A stretch of DNA of 32,686 nt, from NCBI GenBank assembly GCA_017454105.1, contig JAFTDR010000028.1, forward strand, positions 1 to 32,686, in the 5' to 3' direction. The stretch comes from Desulfovibrionaceae bacterium (GTDB lineage: Bacteria; Desulfobacterota; Desulfovibrionia; Desulfovibrionales; Desulfovibrionaceae). Positions within the stretch are counted from its first letter, which is position 1. Each line of letters starts with the position of its first letter. Below are positions 1 through 10,501 of this stretch, one piece after another. The translations under genes were made by a program, and so were the position numbers. A model generated the notes under the pieces. It made no database searches, had not been told where the DNA came from, and was given only the letters and a program-made list of their open reading frames with translations.

Positions 1-78
1 ATGGGAGATCGTGTGCTGGATGCAAGTCTGCGAGCGCAACTGAGTATCCTGCGGGAGACTTTCAAGAGGGGTGAGTAA
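1..78 (+). CDS. atpH: ATP synthase F1 delta subunit, C-terminal end (partial)
   Basis: Only the last 25 codons lie in the window, in frame 1 and ending in TAA at 76-78. The translated tail ([20 protein letters not shown]) matches the usual end of delta (OSCP) subunits, where a conserved hydrophobic/charged helix ends in LRxxLKRG. Delta joins the top of the F1 head to the peripheral stalk. It is followed by atpA with no gap, as in most atp operons. The true start lies left of the window, so the ATG at position 1 is internal. Confidence 0.85.
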   Translation: MGDRVLDASLRAQLSILRETFKRGE

Positions 79-82
79 GGAG

Positions 83-1591
83 ATGCAGATCAAAGCTGAA
101 GAAATTAGCAAGATCATTCAAGAGCAAATCCAGAACTACGACAAACGCGTGGAAATGAGCGAGACTGGAACCGTTCTCTACATCGGTGACGGTATCGCGC
201 GCGTTCACGGCGTTCAGAACGCCATGTCCATGGAACTGCTGGAATTCCCCGGCGGCGTCATGGGAATGGTCCTCAACCTTGAGGAGGACAACGTCGGCGT
301 GGCTCTGCTTGGCTCTGATGTAGGTATCAAGGAGGGTGATCCCGTCAAACGCACTGGGAAAATTTTCTCGGTGCCTGTCGGCGAGAAAGTCATGGGCCGC
401 GTGCTCAACCCCCTTGGCGAACCCATTGACGGCTTAGGACCGGTCGAGAGCGACGAAGTCCGCGCCGTTGAAATCAAGGCCCCAGGCATCATCGCCCGTA
501 AAAGCGTGCATGAGCCCATGCCGACAGGTTTGAAAGCCATTGACGCCATGACCCCAATCGGCCGTGGCCAGCGCGAATTGATCATCGGCGACCGCCAGAC
601 CGGTAAAACCGCTGTCTGCCTGGACGCAATTCTTGCGCAGAAAGAGACGGACATTCACTGCTTCTACGTCGCAATCGGCCAGAAGAAAGCCTCCGTCGCC
701 CTTGTTGCCGATACGCTCCGTAAATACGGTGCGATGGAATACACAACCATCATTTCTGCAACAGCTTCCGATCCCGCTCCCTTGCAGTACATCGCGGCCT
801 ATACCGGTTGCACGATGGCCGAACACTATCGTGACAACGGCAAACACGCGCTCATCATCTACGATGACCTCTCAAAACAGGCCGTTGCCTACCGCCAGAT
901 GTCCCTCTTGCTTCGCCGTCCTCCAGGACGTGAGGCTTTCCCAGGTGACGTTTTCTACCTGCATTCACGTCTCCTCGAACGCGCCGCGAAACTCAATGAT
1001 TCGCTTGGCGGCGGCAGCTTAACCGCCCTTCCCATTATTGAGACACAGGCCGGTGACGTCTCAGCCTACATTCCCACAAACGTTATTTCGATTACAGACG
1101 GCCAGGTCTACCTTGAGCCCAACCTGTTCAACGCAGGCGTTCGTCCGGCCATTAACGTCGGTCTGTCCGTCTCCCGTGTCGGTGGCGCAGCGCAGATCAA
1201 GGCGATGAAGCAGGTTGCGGGCACCATGCGCCTCGACCTTGCCCAGTACCGCGAACTCGCCGCATTCGCGCAGTTCGGCTCCGATCTTGACAAAGCGACC
1301 AAGGCCAAACTCGACCGCGGCGCCCGTCTTGTCGAACTTTTGAAGCAGCCGCAGTACCATCCGATGCCCGCTGAGGAGCAGGTGACCTCCATTTGGGCCG
1401 CAACCCGCGGTCACATGGATGATGTGCCGGTTGATAAAATTCGGCAGTTTGAAACCGAGATGCTCACCTTCATCCGCGATACGAAGAGTGATGTTCTCAC
1501 GTCTCTGAAAGAGAAGAAGGTCATTGACGACAGTATTGAAAGTGCGCTCACTGAGGCCGTGACAGCCTTCAAGAAGGGCTGGCAGGCTTAG
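83..1591 (+). CDS. atpA: F1F0 ATP synthase alpha subunit
   Basis: Non-catalytic nucleotide-binding subunit of the F1 head, 502 residues. I take the ATG at 83, giving [12 protein letters not shown], the conserved family start, rather than the GTG at 71 that overlaps the atpH stop. A purine-rich GAGGGG lies 11 nt upstream and a TAAGGAG abuts the start. Visible motifs are the Walker A GDRQTGKT at about residues 169-176 and the [10 protein letters not shown] segment carrying the arginine that reaches the catalytic site. Length is standard and the reading frame intact. It is the second gene seen in the F1 operon atpH-A-G-D-C, with 15 nt to atpG. Confidence 0.98.
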   Translation: MQIKAEEISKIIQEQIQNYDKRVEMSETGTVLYIGDGIARVHGVQNAMSMELLEFPGGVMGMVLNLEEDNVGVALLGSDVGIKEGDPVKRTGKIFSVPVGEKVMGRVLNPLGEPIDGLGPVESDEVRAVEIKAPGIIARKSVHEPMPTGLKAIDAMTPIGRGQRELIIGDRQTGKTAVCLDAILAQKETDIHCFYVAIGQKKASVALVADTLRKYGAMEYTTIISATASDPAPLQYIAAYTGCTMAEHYRDNGKHALIIYDDLSKQAVAYRQMSLLLRRPPGREAFPGDVFYLHSRLLERAAKLNDSLGGGSLTALPIIETQAGDVSAYIPTNVISITDGQVYLEPNLFNAGVRPAINVGLSVSRVGGAAQIKAMKQVAGTMRLDLAQYRELAAFAQFGSDLDKATKAKLDRGARLVELLKQPQYHPMPAEEQVTSIWAATRGHMDDVPVDKIRQFETEMLTFIRDTKSDVLTSLKEKKVIDDSIESALTEAVTAFKKGWQA

Positions 1592-1606
1592 TAGGAGGGT
1601 ACTTCC

Positions 1607-3921
<2,315 letters not shown>

Positions 3922-3968
3922 GCTACCCTCCGTTTGCAAAAACTTGCCTTTCTGTATAAGGAGAAGCT

Positions 3969-4367
3969 ATGTCCACGCTGCAGCTTGAAGTCGTGACGCC
4001 GGACAAGACCGTCGTGAAAGAGACAGTAGAGATGGCCATATGCCCTGGGGTTGCCGGTGAATTCGGCATTCTCCCAAACCACGTCTCCATTCTCTCGGCT
4101 CTCAAGATCGGCGACCTGCGTTACCGTGTGAACGGCAAGGACGAGCATGTCTTTATCTCCGGTGGCTTTGCTGACATGAACAATAATGTTCTCTCCGTAC
4201 TCGCTGAATCCGCCGAAAAGGCGGCTGATATCGATACGGCTCGCGCTCAAGCCGCCAAGGAACGTGCTGAAAAAAGGCTTGCCGAAAAAAGTGATGCTAT
4301 TGATGAGGTGAGGGCAACCGCCGCCTTGACCAGGGCTATTATGCGTTTGCAACTCTCAAAAATGTAG
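3969..4367 (+). CDS. atpC: F1F0 ATP synthase epsilon subunit
   Basis: Epsilon subunit of the rotor, 132 residues. It opens with the N-terminal beta-sandwich (TLQLEVVTPDKTVVKE; GEFGILPNHVSIL) and closes with the two-helix domain rich in Ala, Glu and Arg that in the family inhibits ATP hydrolysis. ATAAGGAG lies 6 nt before the ATG. It is the last gene of the F1 operon: a strong terminator begins 17 nt after its stop. Confidence 0.97.
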   Translation: MSTLQLEVVTPDKTVVKETVEMAICPGVAGEFGILPNHVSILSALKIGDLRYRVNGKDEHVFISGGFADMNNNVLSVLAESAEKAADIDTARAQAAKERAEKRLAEKSDAIDEVRATAALTRAIMRLQLSKM

Positions 4368-4383
4368 CATCGTCTCTTCTTTG

Positions 4384-4418
4384 AAAGGTCTGCGGAAATT
4401 TCCGCGGACCTTTCTTTT
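4384..4418 (+). terminator. Rho-independent terminator of the F1 operon
   Basis: Inverted repeat AAAGGTCTGCGGAAA / TTTCCGCGGACCTTT with a single G-U pair, followed by CTTTT. It begins 17 nt after the atpC stop codon. The A-rich left arm means it may also work on the other strand. Confidence 0.92.
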
Positions 4419-5289
4419 ATCTAGGGCACAGACGTGTCTCTTAGGTGAAGTCCCGAACAACCGAACAGCCGAACAGGGGGCCGCACTTGGTACGTTTTTA
4501 AGTTCACTGCGAAACAAGACCTTTGGCAACGCGCACATGGGGCTCGCTTCGCGTCAAGGTGAAACTGAAAGAAGGGATAGTATGAGAGTGTCTCATAGGC
4601 TGTAGCCCCACTCAATACGAATTGATGCGTATGGATGCGTATGGAAAAGACTGCAACGATCCAATAAGCAGACAGATCACCGCAAATAGAGAGGATCGGC
4701 CTGGATTTTTGCAGGCAGCCAGCATACGAGGTATGCTTGGTCCGCAATGATTCTTCCCCTGCCGATTCCTTGGGTCACTCTCCTTTGGCGTACGCGGTAG
4801 TACCTTGTGGAAGCCCTGCTACGACAGACAGTCGGTTAGGCGATGTGGCGTAAGCGCACCACACAAGAACAGTCTGTTCCTCTGTGTGTCTTCGTCGAGA
4901 TATGGTATGTCACGACCTCCCGCTTACTGCTTCGCATTTGAAGCGGGGGCTTAGCTCCAGGGTGGGCGCAGCCCCGCAGAGACACCCGTGATACCAAAAG
5001 CAAGGGATTTCTATAGGAACTTCTTATCGGGCGATGCACTCCCAGAACTGGGGGGACAAGCCTCCCGAAACTCTCAGACTGTACCCTTGTCTATGGCAAT
5101 CGTACGTATCGGTCATAACGATGTATCTTTCACGGGTGTACGATGAAATGCGCCTTCTAGCCTACTCTCCAGACATCTTGCGAGCGGCAGAATGCGGTGT
5201 TTGTCAACAATACTACGTTTGAAGAACTACAAAATCGGCGTAGTGCCGCCGCCCCGTGCGCGGATACAGTAATTTTTAGAGAGTTATCC
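4419..5289. other. Gene-poor stretch between atpC and the AAA-ATPase gene
   Basis: About 870 bp in which I find no reading frame with protein-like composition. It holds short tandem repeats (an 8-bp unit of the CCGAACAG type three times near 4453-4477; a 10-bp GATGCGTATG unit twice near 4624-4643), a small hairpin around 4700-4720 (AGCATAC/GTATGCT), and a hairpin-rich block at 4916-5010 described separately. The tail of this stretch is open in the frame of the next gene but does not look coding. Confidence 0.5.
4916..5010 (+). mobile_element. Possible remnant of an IS200/IS605-type element end (hairpin cluster)
   Basis: Two interlocking stems are visible. CTCCCGCTT (4917-4925) pairs with AAGCGGGGG (4941-4949, one G-T pair), and the GGGGCT on the 3' side of that stem can also pair with AGCCCC at about 4970-4975. 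A further GGGTG/CACCC pairing encloses the second block. A CTCCCGCTT / AAGCGGGGGCTT hairpin like this is, from memory, typical of the right ends of IS200/IS605 elements and their omega-RNA. No tnpA or tnpB gene or fragment can be read nearby, so at best this is a decayed end. It could also be an unrelated structured RNA. Confidence 0.28.
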
Positions 5290-6846
5290 ATGCAAGAGTT
5301 GCCAATTGGAGTCCACGATTTTTTCATGATACGCGGCGACAATTTGCTCTATGTCGACAAAACAAGGCGTCTTCTTGATCTTATAGAGAGAGGGCGCCGC
5401 TATTTTTTGGCAAGGCCAAGGCGTTTTGGCAAGTCCCTGACGCTGACTACGCTTGAAGCAATGTTTTTGGGGAAGGCCTCCTATTTCAGAGGCCTTGAGG
5501 CTGAAAAGTGGGTTTCAGAACATGCCCAAAGCCCTTCTCCAGTGCTTAGGATTGACATGAGTCTCCTTTCCACACCGAAGGACGAGAGGGAATTTCATGA
5601 TGCAATGAATCAGATTCTTCAGTTTTCAGCAGATAGGCCTCTTGCTTTTGAAAAAGACTGCTCTCTAACATTTGCCAATCTTATTAGAAAAATATATCAA
5701 GAATCCGGCAGTGTTGTTGTTTTGATTGACGAGTATGATTCACTTATTCTTGCGAATATAGATGATACATCTTGCGCAAATTCCATGAGGCTTTTATTGT
5801 GTCCTTTCTATATGACACTCAAGGCATTGGATAGATATCTCCGATTTGTCTTTATAACTGGTATTTCTAAATTCAGTAAGGTCGGCGTTTTTTCGGCCAT
5901 GAATAATCTTCAGGATATTTCCTTGAGTGAAAAGTATGTCGATATTGTCGGGTATACTCAGCAAGAACTCGAGATGAATTTTTCTGAATATATTCAATCT
6001 ATTGCTGCGAAAAAAAGTTGGACACAGTTTTCCTTGTCTGACACAATTAAAATGTACTATGACGGTTTTTCTTTTGATGGGAAAACAAGAGTTTATAATC
6101 CGTATTCACTTCTTACTTTTTTTTCGAGCGGGGAAATAGCAAATTATTGGTATGAGTCTGGATCGCCTACCTTTATTGTGAACTGGATGAGGAAAAACGG
6201 AATTGATGCACCAGATGAGTACAGCGGCATAGAGGTTGGGCTTGATTTCACAAGTTCGTTTGAGATTGAAAATGCGAAACCCTATAATTTGTTGTACCAA
6301 AGCGGTTATCTGACACTTCGTAAAAAGGAGGGCAATCTCTACACTTTAGATTATCCGAACAAAGAAGTCCTTGACTCTCTTTCCGCACTCTATCTTGAGT
6401 GTGTGTACCGCGTATCCTCCTTTGCCTCTCTCGGTGCTGATCTCTGGCGGGCTCTTTTGTCCTGCGATCTCACGCGTCTTGTCGCACTTTTTTCCCAGGC
6501 CCTTTCGTCGATTCCGTATGAGGACTTTAAAAATCGTGACGAGTACTGGTATCGCTCACTCTTTCTTATGCTTTTGCGTGGTGCTGGTATTCTTGTTTTT
6601 TTCGAGGTACACTGTGCAAAAGGAAGAAGTGACCTTATTCTTGTCACAGGCAAAGCCTACTACGTATTTGAATTTAAACGCAGTCCTAATGCGGCAGGCG
6701 TCGAGCGCGCAGCAAGGCTTGGTACGCGACAGATCCGCGCACGTGACTATGCCGGAATTGTTGTAAACCGGGGGCTGCCTTGCGTGATGGCGGTGCTTGT
6801 TGCCTGCGATTGCGATAGGACCGTCTCTCTGCATACCGTTGAATAG
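5290..6846 (+). CDS. AAA-ATPase-like protein with C-terminal PD-(D/E)XK nuclease domain
   Basis: 518 residues, matching the AAA-ATPase-like plus DUF1703 (PD-(D/E)XK superfamily) architecture common in gut and host-associated bacteria. After an N-terminal YVDKT motif it shows a Walker A-like PRRFGKSLT (43-51), a Walker B VVVLIDEYD (142-150) and a sensor-like FITGISKFSK (188-197). The C-terminal nuclease core has D448, E461 and K463 in the D-x12-ExK pattern (SDLIL ... FEFKR). All key residues are kept, so it is probably functional, but the role is unknown. The ATG at 5290 gives the conserved start MQELPIGVHDFF; the frame is open 31 codons further upstream without protein character. Codons are AT-richer than in neighbouring genes, especially at 5640-6320, which suggests horizontal acquisition. 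Confidence 0.85.
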   Translation: MQELPIGVHDFFMIRGDNLLYVDKTRRLLDLIERGRRYFLARPRRFGKSLTLTTLEAMFLGKASYFRGLEAEKWVSEHAQSPSPVLRIDMSLLSTPKDEREFHDAMNQILQFSADRPLAFEKDCSLTFANLIRKIYQESGSVVVLIDEYDSLILANIDDTSCANSMRLLLCPFYMTLKALDRYLRFVFITGISKFSKVGVFSAMNNLQDISLSEKYVDIVGYTQQELEMNFSEYIQSIAAKKSWTQFSLSDTIKMYYDGFSFDGKTRVYNPYSLLTFFSSGEIANYWYESGSPTFIVNWMRKNGIDAPDEYSGIEVGLDFTSSFEIENAKPYNLLYQSGYLTLRKKEGNLYTLDYPNKEVLDSLSALYLECVYRVSSFASLGADLWRALLSCDLTRLVALFSQALSSIPYEDFKNRDEYWYRSLFLMLLRGAGILVFFEVHCAKGRSDLILVTGKAYYVFEFKRSPNAAGVERAARLGTRQIRARDYAGIVVNRGLPCVMAVLVACDCDRTVSLHTVE

Positions 6847-7151
6847 GCTCTATACGAATGCTCGCTTCTCCGTTCTACTCAATTGTACGCAAAGATTTTC
6901 AAGTCCACGTGGCAACTTTTTTTCTGACCGCAGAATACTCTCGTTCAGAGTGGACGCTGCACTGTATCTGCCGTGTGTAGTCAGTGACTGCAAAAAAGAA
7001 GCAAGAATGCCTTAAAAAACTGAAAAACCTGTTTCTTAGGGCTCCCGAGCTTGGCCGATATATCATTCCGCGCGCAATTTTTGCCTGCCCAATTCGCCCG
7101 AACACAAAGTCTCAAGTTGACAGAGCGGACGAATTGGGGATGTGCAATGGC
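6847..7151. other. Intergenic region between convergent genes
   Basis: About 300 bp between the stop of the AAA-ATPase gene and the stop of nifS. Apart from the inverted repeat at 7084-7142 (separate entry) I see A- and T-rich runs (7008-7035) but no gene and no clear terminator for the plus-strand gene. Confidence 0.5.
7084..7142 (-). terminator. Long-loop hairpin just after nifS, possible transcript end
   Basis: CCCAATTCG (7088-7096) and CGAATTGGG (7130-7138) form a perfect 9-bp inverted repeat. Read on the minus strand the stem extends through a U-G pair to about 13 bp around a loop of about 25 nt. It begins 13 nt after the nifS stop. There is no good T-run after it, so it may protect the 3' end or act in another way rather than terminate by itself. 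Confidence 0.4.
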
Positions 7152-8303
7152 TTAAGATTTGAAAGGCGAGAGTTTGCGCAGGGTTTCTATAATGCCTGGG
7201 AGCGTTTCGAGAACTTTGGTTATCTCCTCGTCCTTTGTGTAGCGCGAAAGGGAAAAGCGAACTGAACCGTGGGCAAAGCTTTGGGGGACGTGCATTGCAC
7301 CAAGAACATGGCTTGGCTCAAGGCTGCCCGAGGTACAGGCCGAGCCTGAACTCGCGCATATGCCGTAGCGATCGAGCATAAGGAGAATCGCTTCGCCCTC
7401 GACGTTTTTAAAAGATATATTGCTCGTGTTTGGGAGCCTGTGTGCGCGGTCGCCGTTTACGCGGCTGTTTGGTATACGCTCAAGGAGCGTCTGTTCCAGA
7501 CGATCCCGCAGGATGCGCACATTGTCTTCAGCACGAACGCTCTCTTGCGCGAGTCTACAGGCTGCGCCGAGAGCGACAATCGATGCCGTATTCTCTGTCC
7601 CTGCGCGCCGTCCGCGTTCCTGATGGCCGCCGCGAATTAAGGGGCGGAAGAGCAGTCCCTTGCGGATGTAGAGCCCGCCTATACCCTTCGGCGCGTGGAG
7701 CTTGTGGCCTGAGAAGGAGAGCATGTCAACTGGCAGGCTTTTTGTGTCAATCGGGATTTTGCCTGCCGCCTGCACGGCGTCTGTGTGGAAGAGTATCCCT
7801 TTGTCCTTTGCCATGCGCGCGAGCGTGTCTATGGGGAAGAGAGTGCCTGTCTCGTTATTCGCAAACATTATGGAGACAAGAGCCGTGTCAGGGGTGAGGG
7901 CCTGGGCGTAGAGGTCGAGATCGAGTCGTCCTTCATCGTCCACCGGGATCTTGGTTACATGGTAGCCTTTGCTTTCGTAGAAACGCGCGCAGTTGAGTAT
8001 GGCTGGGTGTTCGACACTGCTCACAACAAGATGCTTTTTTTCCGGCTGAAGCTCGGTTGCCGTGAAAAAGGCGCTGTTGTCGGACTCTGTGCCGCAGGAG
8101 GTGATCAGTATCTCCTCGGGAAGGGCGCCGAATAGGGCTGCGATCTCCTCGCGGGCGGAGGCTATTTTCTTACCGACCTCACCGCCGAAGGAGTACATGC
8201 TTGAAGGATTGCCGTAGAACTTGGTCAGATACGGCTGCATGGCCTCGTAGACTTCCGGCGCGATGGCTGTTGTCGCGTTGTTGTCAAGATAGATTACGTC
8301 CAT
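7152..8303 (-). CDS. nifS: Cysteine desulfurase NifS
   Basis: PLP enzyme that takes sulfur from cysteine and passes it as persulfide to the NifU scaffold. 383 residues from the ATG at 8303 (MDVIYLDNNATTAI, the family start). The longer open frame upstream is only the overlapping end of nifU in another frame. Lys201 in SFSGHK is the PLP lysine, and Cys323 in SSGSACTSGS is the persulfide cysteine. The loop around Cys323 is of the class I (NifS/IscS) type. The start lies one base after the stop of the upstream rrf2-nifU frame, so the two are surely cotranscribed. It is the last gene of the metA-nifU-nifS operon. Confidence 0.96.
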   Translation of the reverse strand: MDVIYLDNNATTAIAPEVYEAMQPYLTKFYGNPSSMYSFGGEVGKKIASAREEIAALFGALPEEILITSCGTESDNSAFFTATELQPEKKHLVVSSVEHPAILNCARFYESKGYHVTKIPVDDEGRLDLDLYAQALTPDTALVSIMFANNETGTLFPIDTLARMAKDKGILFHTDAVQAAGKIPIDTKSLPVDMLSFSGHKLHAPKGIGGLYIRKGLLFRPLIRGGHQERGRRAGTENTASIVALGAACRLAQESVRAEDNVRILRDRLEQTLLERIPNSRVNGDRAHRLPNTSNISFKNVEGEAILLMLDRYGICASSGSACTSGSLEPSHVLGAMHVPQSFAHGSVRFSLSRYTKDEEITKVLETLPGIIETLRKLSPFKS

Positions 8304-8304
8304 C

Positions 8305-9522
8305 TCAGACCTCCAGAACGCAGAGAGTCGGCTCGACCTTCTTGCGCAGTAGTGCTTCAATGTCCGCCCTGAGTGTTTGGGGCACAGTGCCAGTGAAGGA
8401 CAGGCTGACACTGTTTCCATCGACCTCGATAAGCTCAACGCTTGCCCCATGGGGAAGAGTGGGCGAAATGTCACTGTCAAGGAGTTTCATGACTGCCCGC
8501 ATGCGCTGGACATTGGTGAGCTTAGGCGCGCTTTTTTTCTTTTGCGCAACGTTGAGTTCAGAGGCGAGTATCTCGGCGATAGTGTCCCTGCATTCTCCAC
8601 AGGCACCGCCGGCCTTGGTATAGTCTGTGACAGCCTCAACGCTTGTGAGCCCATTCTCCCGTATGGCCCGGACTATCTGCGCGTCGGTTATGCCAAAGCA
8701 CTTACAGACGAGCTTGCCGATTTCCTGGGCGTGCGGCACGGCTTTTTCCCCGCGCCAGTTTCTGAGAGCCGCCTCAAGGGCCTCCTGGCCCATGACGGAA
8801 CAGTGCATTTTTTCTCTGGGAAGGCCGCCCAGTTTTTCGACGATGTCCTTGTTTGTGATCGCGCTAGCCGCATCGACATGCATGCCGATCACCATGTCTG
8901 TCAGCACGGAGCTTGAGGCAATGGCGCTCGCACAGCCGAATGTCTCAAAGCCTGCGTCCTCGATAATGCCGTCCTTCGAGATTTTAAGGTACAGACGGAG
9001 CGCATCGCCACAGGCGAGGCTTCCGACCTCGCCGATTGCGTTGGCGTCGGCTATGGGGCCGGCATGGTGGGGATTGAGAAAGTGATCGTGGACAGCCTGC
9101 GTGTAGTCCCACATAGGTGCTTTCCTTGTGCTGCGCGCGAGCAGACTCTTAAGGTTTGTCGCGCGCAGATAGCGGTTAAGGTAGGCGTCAAAATCCTCCC
9201 AGAAGAGCCGCGCCGCGCATTGGGCGCTGCGCTCGCAGGGAGTGTCAAGACAGGGGACAAGAGTGCGTGTCCCCTCAAGTTTCAGGAGAATTGTGTCAAG
9301 CGGGATTGTGGCGGGATTTTGGATAAGCGTGTAGCCGCCTCCGCTGCCGCGGATCGAGCGGAAGAGCTTTAAGGGGCGGAGAATGCCGACAATTTGCTCA
9401 AGATAGCCGACTGATATGCCTTCCTCGCTCGCCACCTCGCGCAATGTCAGCGTTTCGGGAAATCGCTCGGCCAGGCGGAGGAGAAAACGCAGACCGTAGC
9501 GAGAGCGTGTTGAGAAATGCAT
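8305..9522 (-). CDS. nifU: Fusion of Rrf2-family regulator and NifU Fe-S scaffold
   Basis: One uninterrupted frame of 405 residues with four parts. Residues 1-135 are an Rrf2 (IscR-like) winged-helix regulator (MHFSTRSRYGLRFLLRLA, GISVGYLEQIV, RGSGGGYTL) with cysteines 91, 96 and 102 (CX4CX5C), the pattern that binds [2Fe-2S] in this family. From 137 (MWDYTQAV) the protein is NifU: an IscU-like scaffold with C171 (ACGD), C197 (FGCAS) and C241 (HCSVMG), then a BFD-like [2Fe-2S] domain with C273/C275 and C308/C311. Residues about 337-405 form an Nfu-like domain without the usual CXXC. AAGGA lies 8 nt before codon 137 (position 9114), so NifU alone may also be made. GAGGCGG overlapping the metA stop serves the full-length start. 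Probable role: Fe-S cluster assembly with self-regulation. Confidence 0.92.
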   Translation of the reverse strand: MHFSTRSRYGLRFLLRLAERFPETLTLREVASEEGISVGYLEQIVGILRPLKLFRSIRGSGGGYTLIQNPATIPLDTILLKLEGTRTLVPCLDTPCERSAQCAARLFWEDFDAYLNRYLRATNLKSLLARSTRKAPMWDYTQAVHDHFLNPHHAGPIADANAIGEVGSLACGDALRLYLKISKDGIIEDAGFETFGCASAIASSSVLTDMVIGMHVDAASAITNKDIVEKLGGLPREKMHCSVMGQEALEAALRNWRGEKAVPHAQEIGKLVCKCFGITDAQIVRAIRENGLTSVEAVTDYTKAGGACGECRDTIAEILASELNVAQKKKSAPKLTNVQRMRAVMKLLDSDISPTLPHGASVELIEVDGNSVSLSFTGTVPQTLRADIEALLRKKVEPTLCVLEV

Positions 9523-9529
9523 TGCCGCC

Positions 9530-10471
9530 TCAGTTGAAGGTCGATCTGTGGCAGGTCGGAATGGCGCTCAGGCTGAAGGGTGTCTCCTGGTAGACGTAGA
9601 AATTGAGCCAGTTACTGTAGAAAAGATGGGCGTGGGCCCGCCAGTTCATGGTTGGAATGGAGCTTATGTCGCCGTCTGGGTAGTAATGTTCTGGGGGAAG
9701 GGGATCTAAGCCTCGGCCAATGTCTCTGTGGTATTCGGCATCGAGGGTATCCCGATCGTATTCAAGGTGACCTGTGATAAAGACCTGGCTGTGATCCCTG
9801 TTTTCAACAATTGTGAGTCCCGCCTCGCGCGAGGCCGCAAGAATGCGTAAGTCTGGGACGCGCAGCACGTCTTCAGAGCGGATTTCTGTTTTCCGCGAGT
9901 GGGGCGCGTAGAAAATATCGTCAAAACCGCGGAAGAGACGGCATTCGGGATGAAGGATGTGGTGTTCGTAGATGCCGCTCACTTTCCGTTCAAGGATATA
10001 TTTTGGCACGCGGAAGAAATGGTAGAGCGCCGCCTGCGCAGCCCAGCAGATGTAGAGTGTTGAGTAGACGTGCTGCTTCGCGTATTCCATGATCCTGCGC
10101 AATTCATCCCAGTAGTCGACCTCTTCGAATGGGAGATGCTCGACAGGGGCGCCTGTGACGATCATGCCGTCAAAGCTTGTGTCCGCTATGCTGTCAAAGG
10201 TTTTGTAGAAGCGCTCAAGATGCTGTGCGGGCGTGTTTTTTGATTCGTGCGCCTCTGTGCGCAGAAGGGTGATATTGACTTGAATTGGGGAATTGCCGAG
10301 GAGTCGTAAAAGCTGCGTCTCGGTCGCAATCTTTGTCGGCATGAGATTCACGATCGCGATTTCAAGGGGCCGTATGTCCTGTGTGTTTGCGCGATCGTCT
10401 GTCATGACAAAGATGTTCTCGTTCTCAAGGGCCAGTCGCGCGGGAAGATCTGTTGGAATTTTTATTGGCAT
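9530..10471 (-). CDS. metA: Homoserine O-acyltransferase MetA (predicted acetyl-CoA type)
   Basis: First committed step of methionine synthesis: activates homoserine for sulfur transfer. 313 residues, full length for the family. The catalytic Cys142 (YICWAAQAALYHF), His235 and Glu237 (ITGHLEYD) are present. Residue 111 is Glu (TGAPVEHLPFEE). In characterised MetA proteins Glu here selects acetyl-CoA and Gly selects succinyl-CoA, so O-acetylhomoserine is the predicted product, despite the common name homoserine O-succinyltransferase. GAGAGGA lies just before the ATG at 10471. First gene of the operon with rrf2-nifU (7-nt gap) and nifS. Confidence 0.95.
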   Translation of the reverse strand: MPIKIPTDLPARLALENENIFVMTDDRANTQDIRPLEIAIVNLMPTKIATETQLLRLLGNSPIQVNITLLRTEAHESKNTPAQHLERFYKTFDSIADTSFDGMIVTGAPVEHLPFEEVDYWDELRRIMEYAKQHVYSTLYICWAAQAALYHFFRVPKYILERKVSGIYEHHILHPECRLFRGFDDIFYAPHSRKTEIRSEDVLRVPDLRILAASREAGLTIVENRDHSQVFITGHLEYDRDTLDAEYHRDIGRGLDPLPPEHYYPDGDISSIPTMNWRAHAHLFYSNWLNFYVYQETPFSLSAIPTCHRSTFN

Positions 10472-10501
10472 TCTGTCCTCTCTTTCCTTATTCCACCGAA
10501 T

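Noticed and set aside
4381-4605. 74-codon plus-strand frame after atpC
   Set aside because: It begins inside the atpC terminator stem and has no protein-like composition.
8304-8480. Upstream extension of the nifS frame
   Set aside because: It overlaps the coding end of nifU in another frame, and the NifS family starts at MDVIYLDNN.
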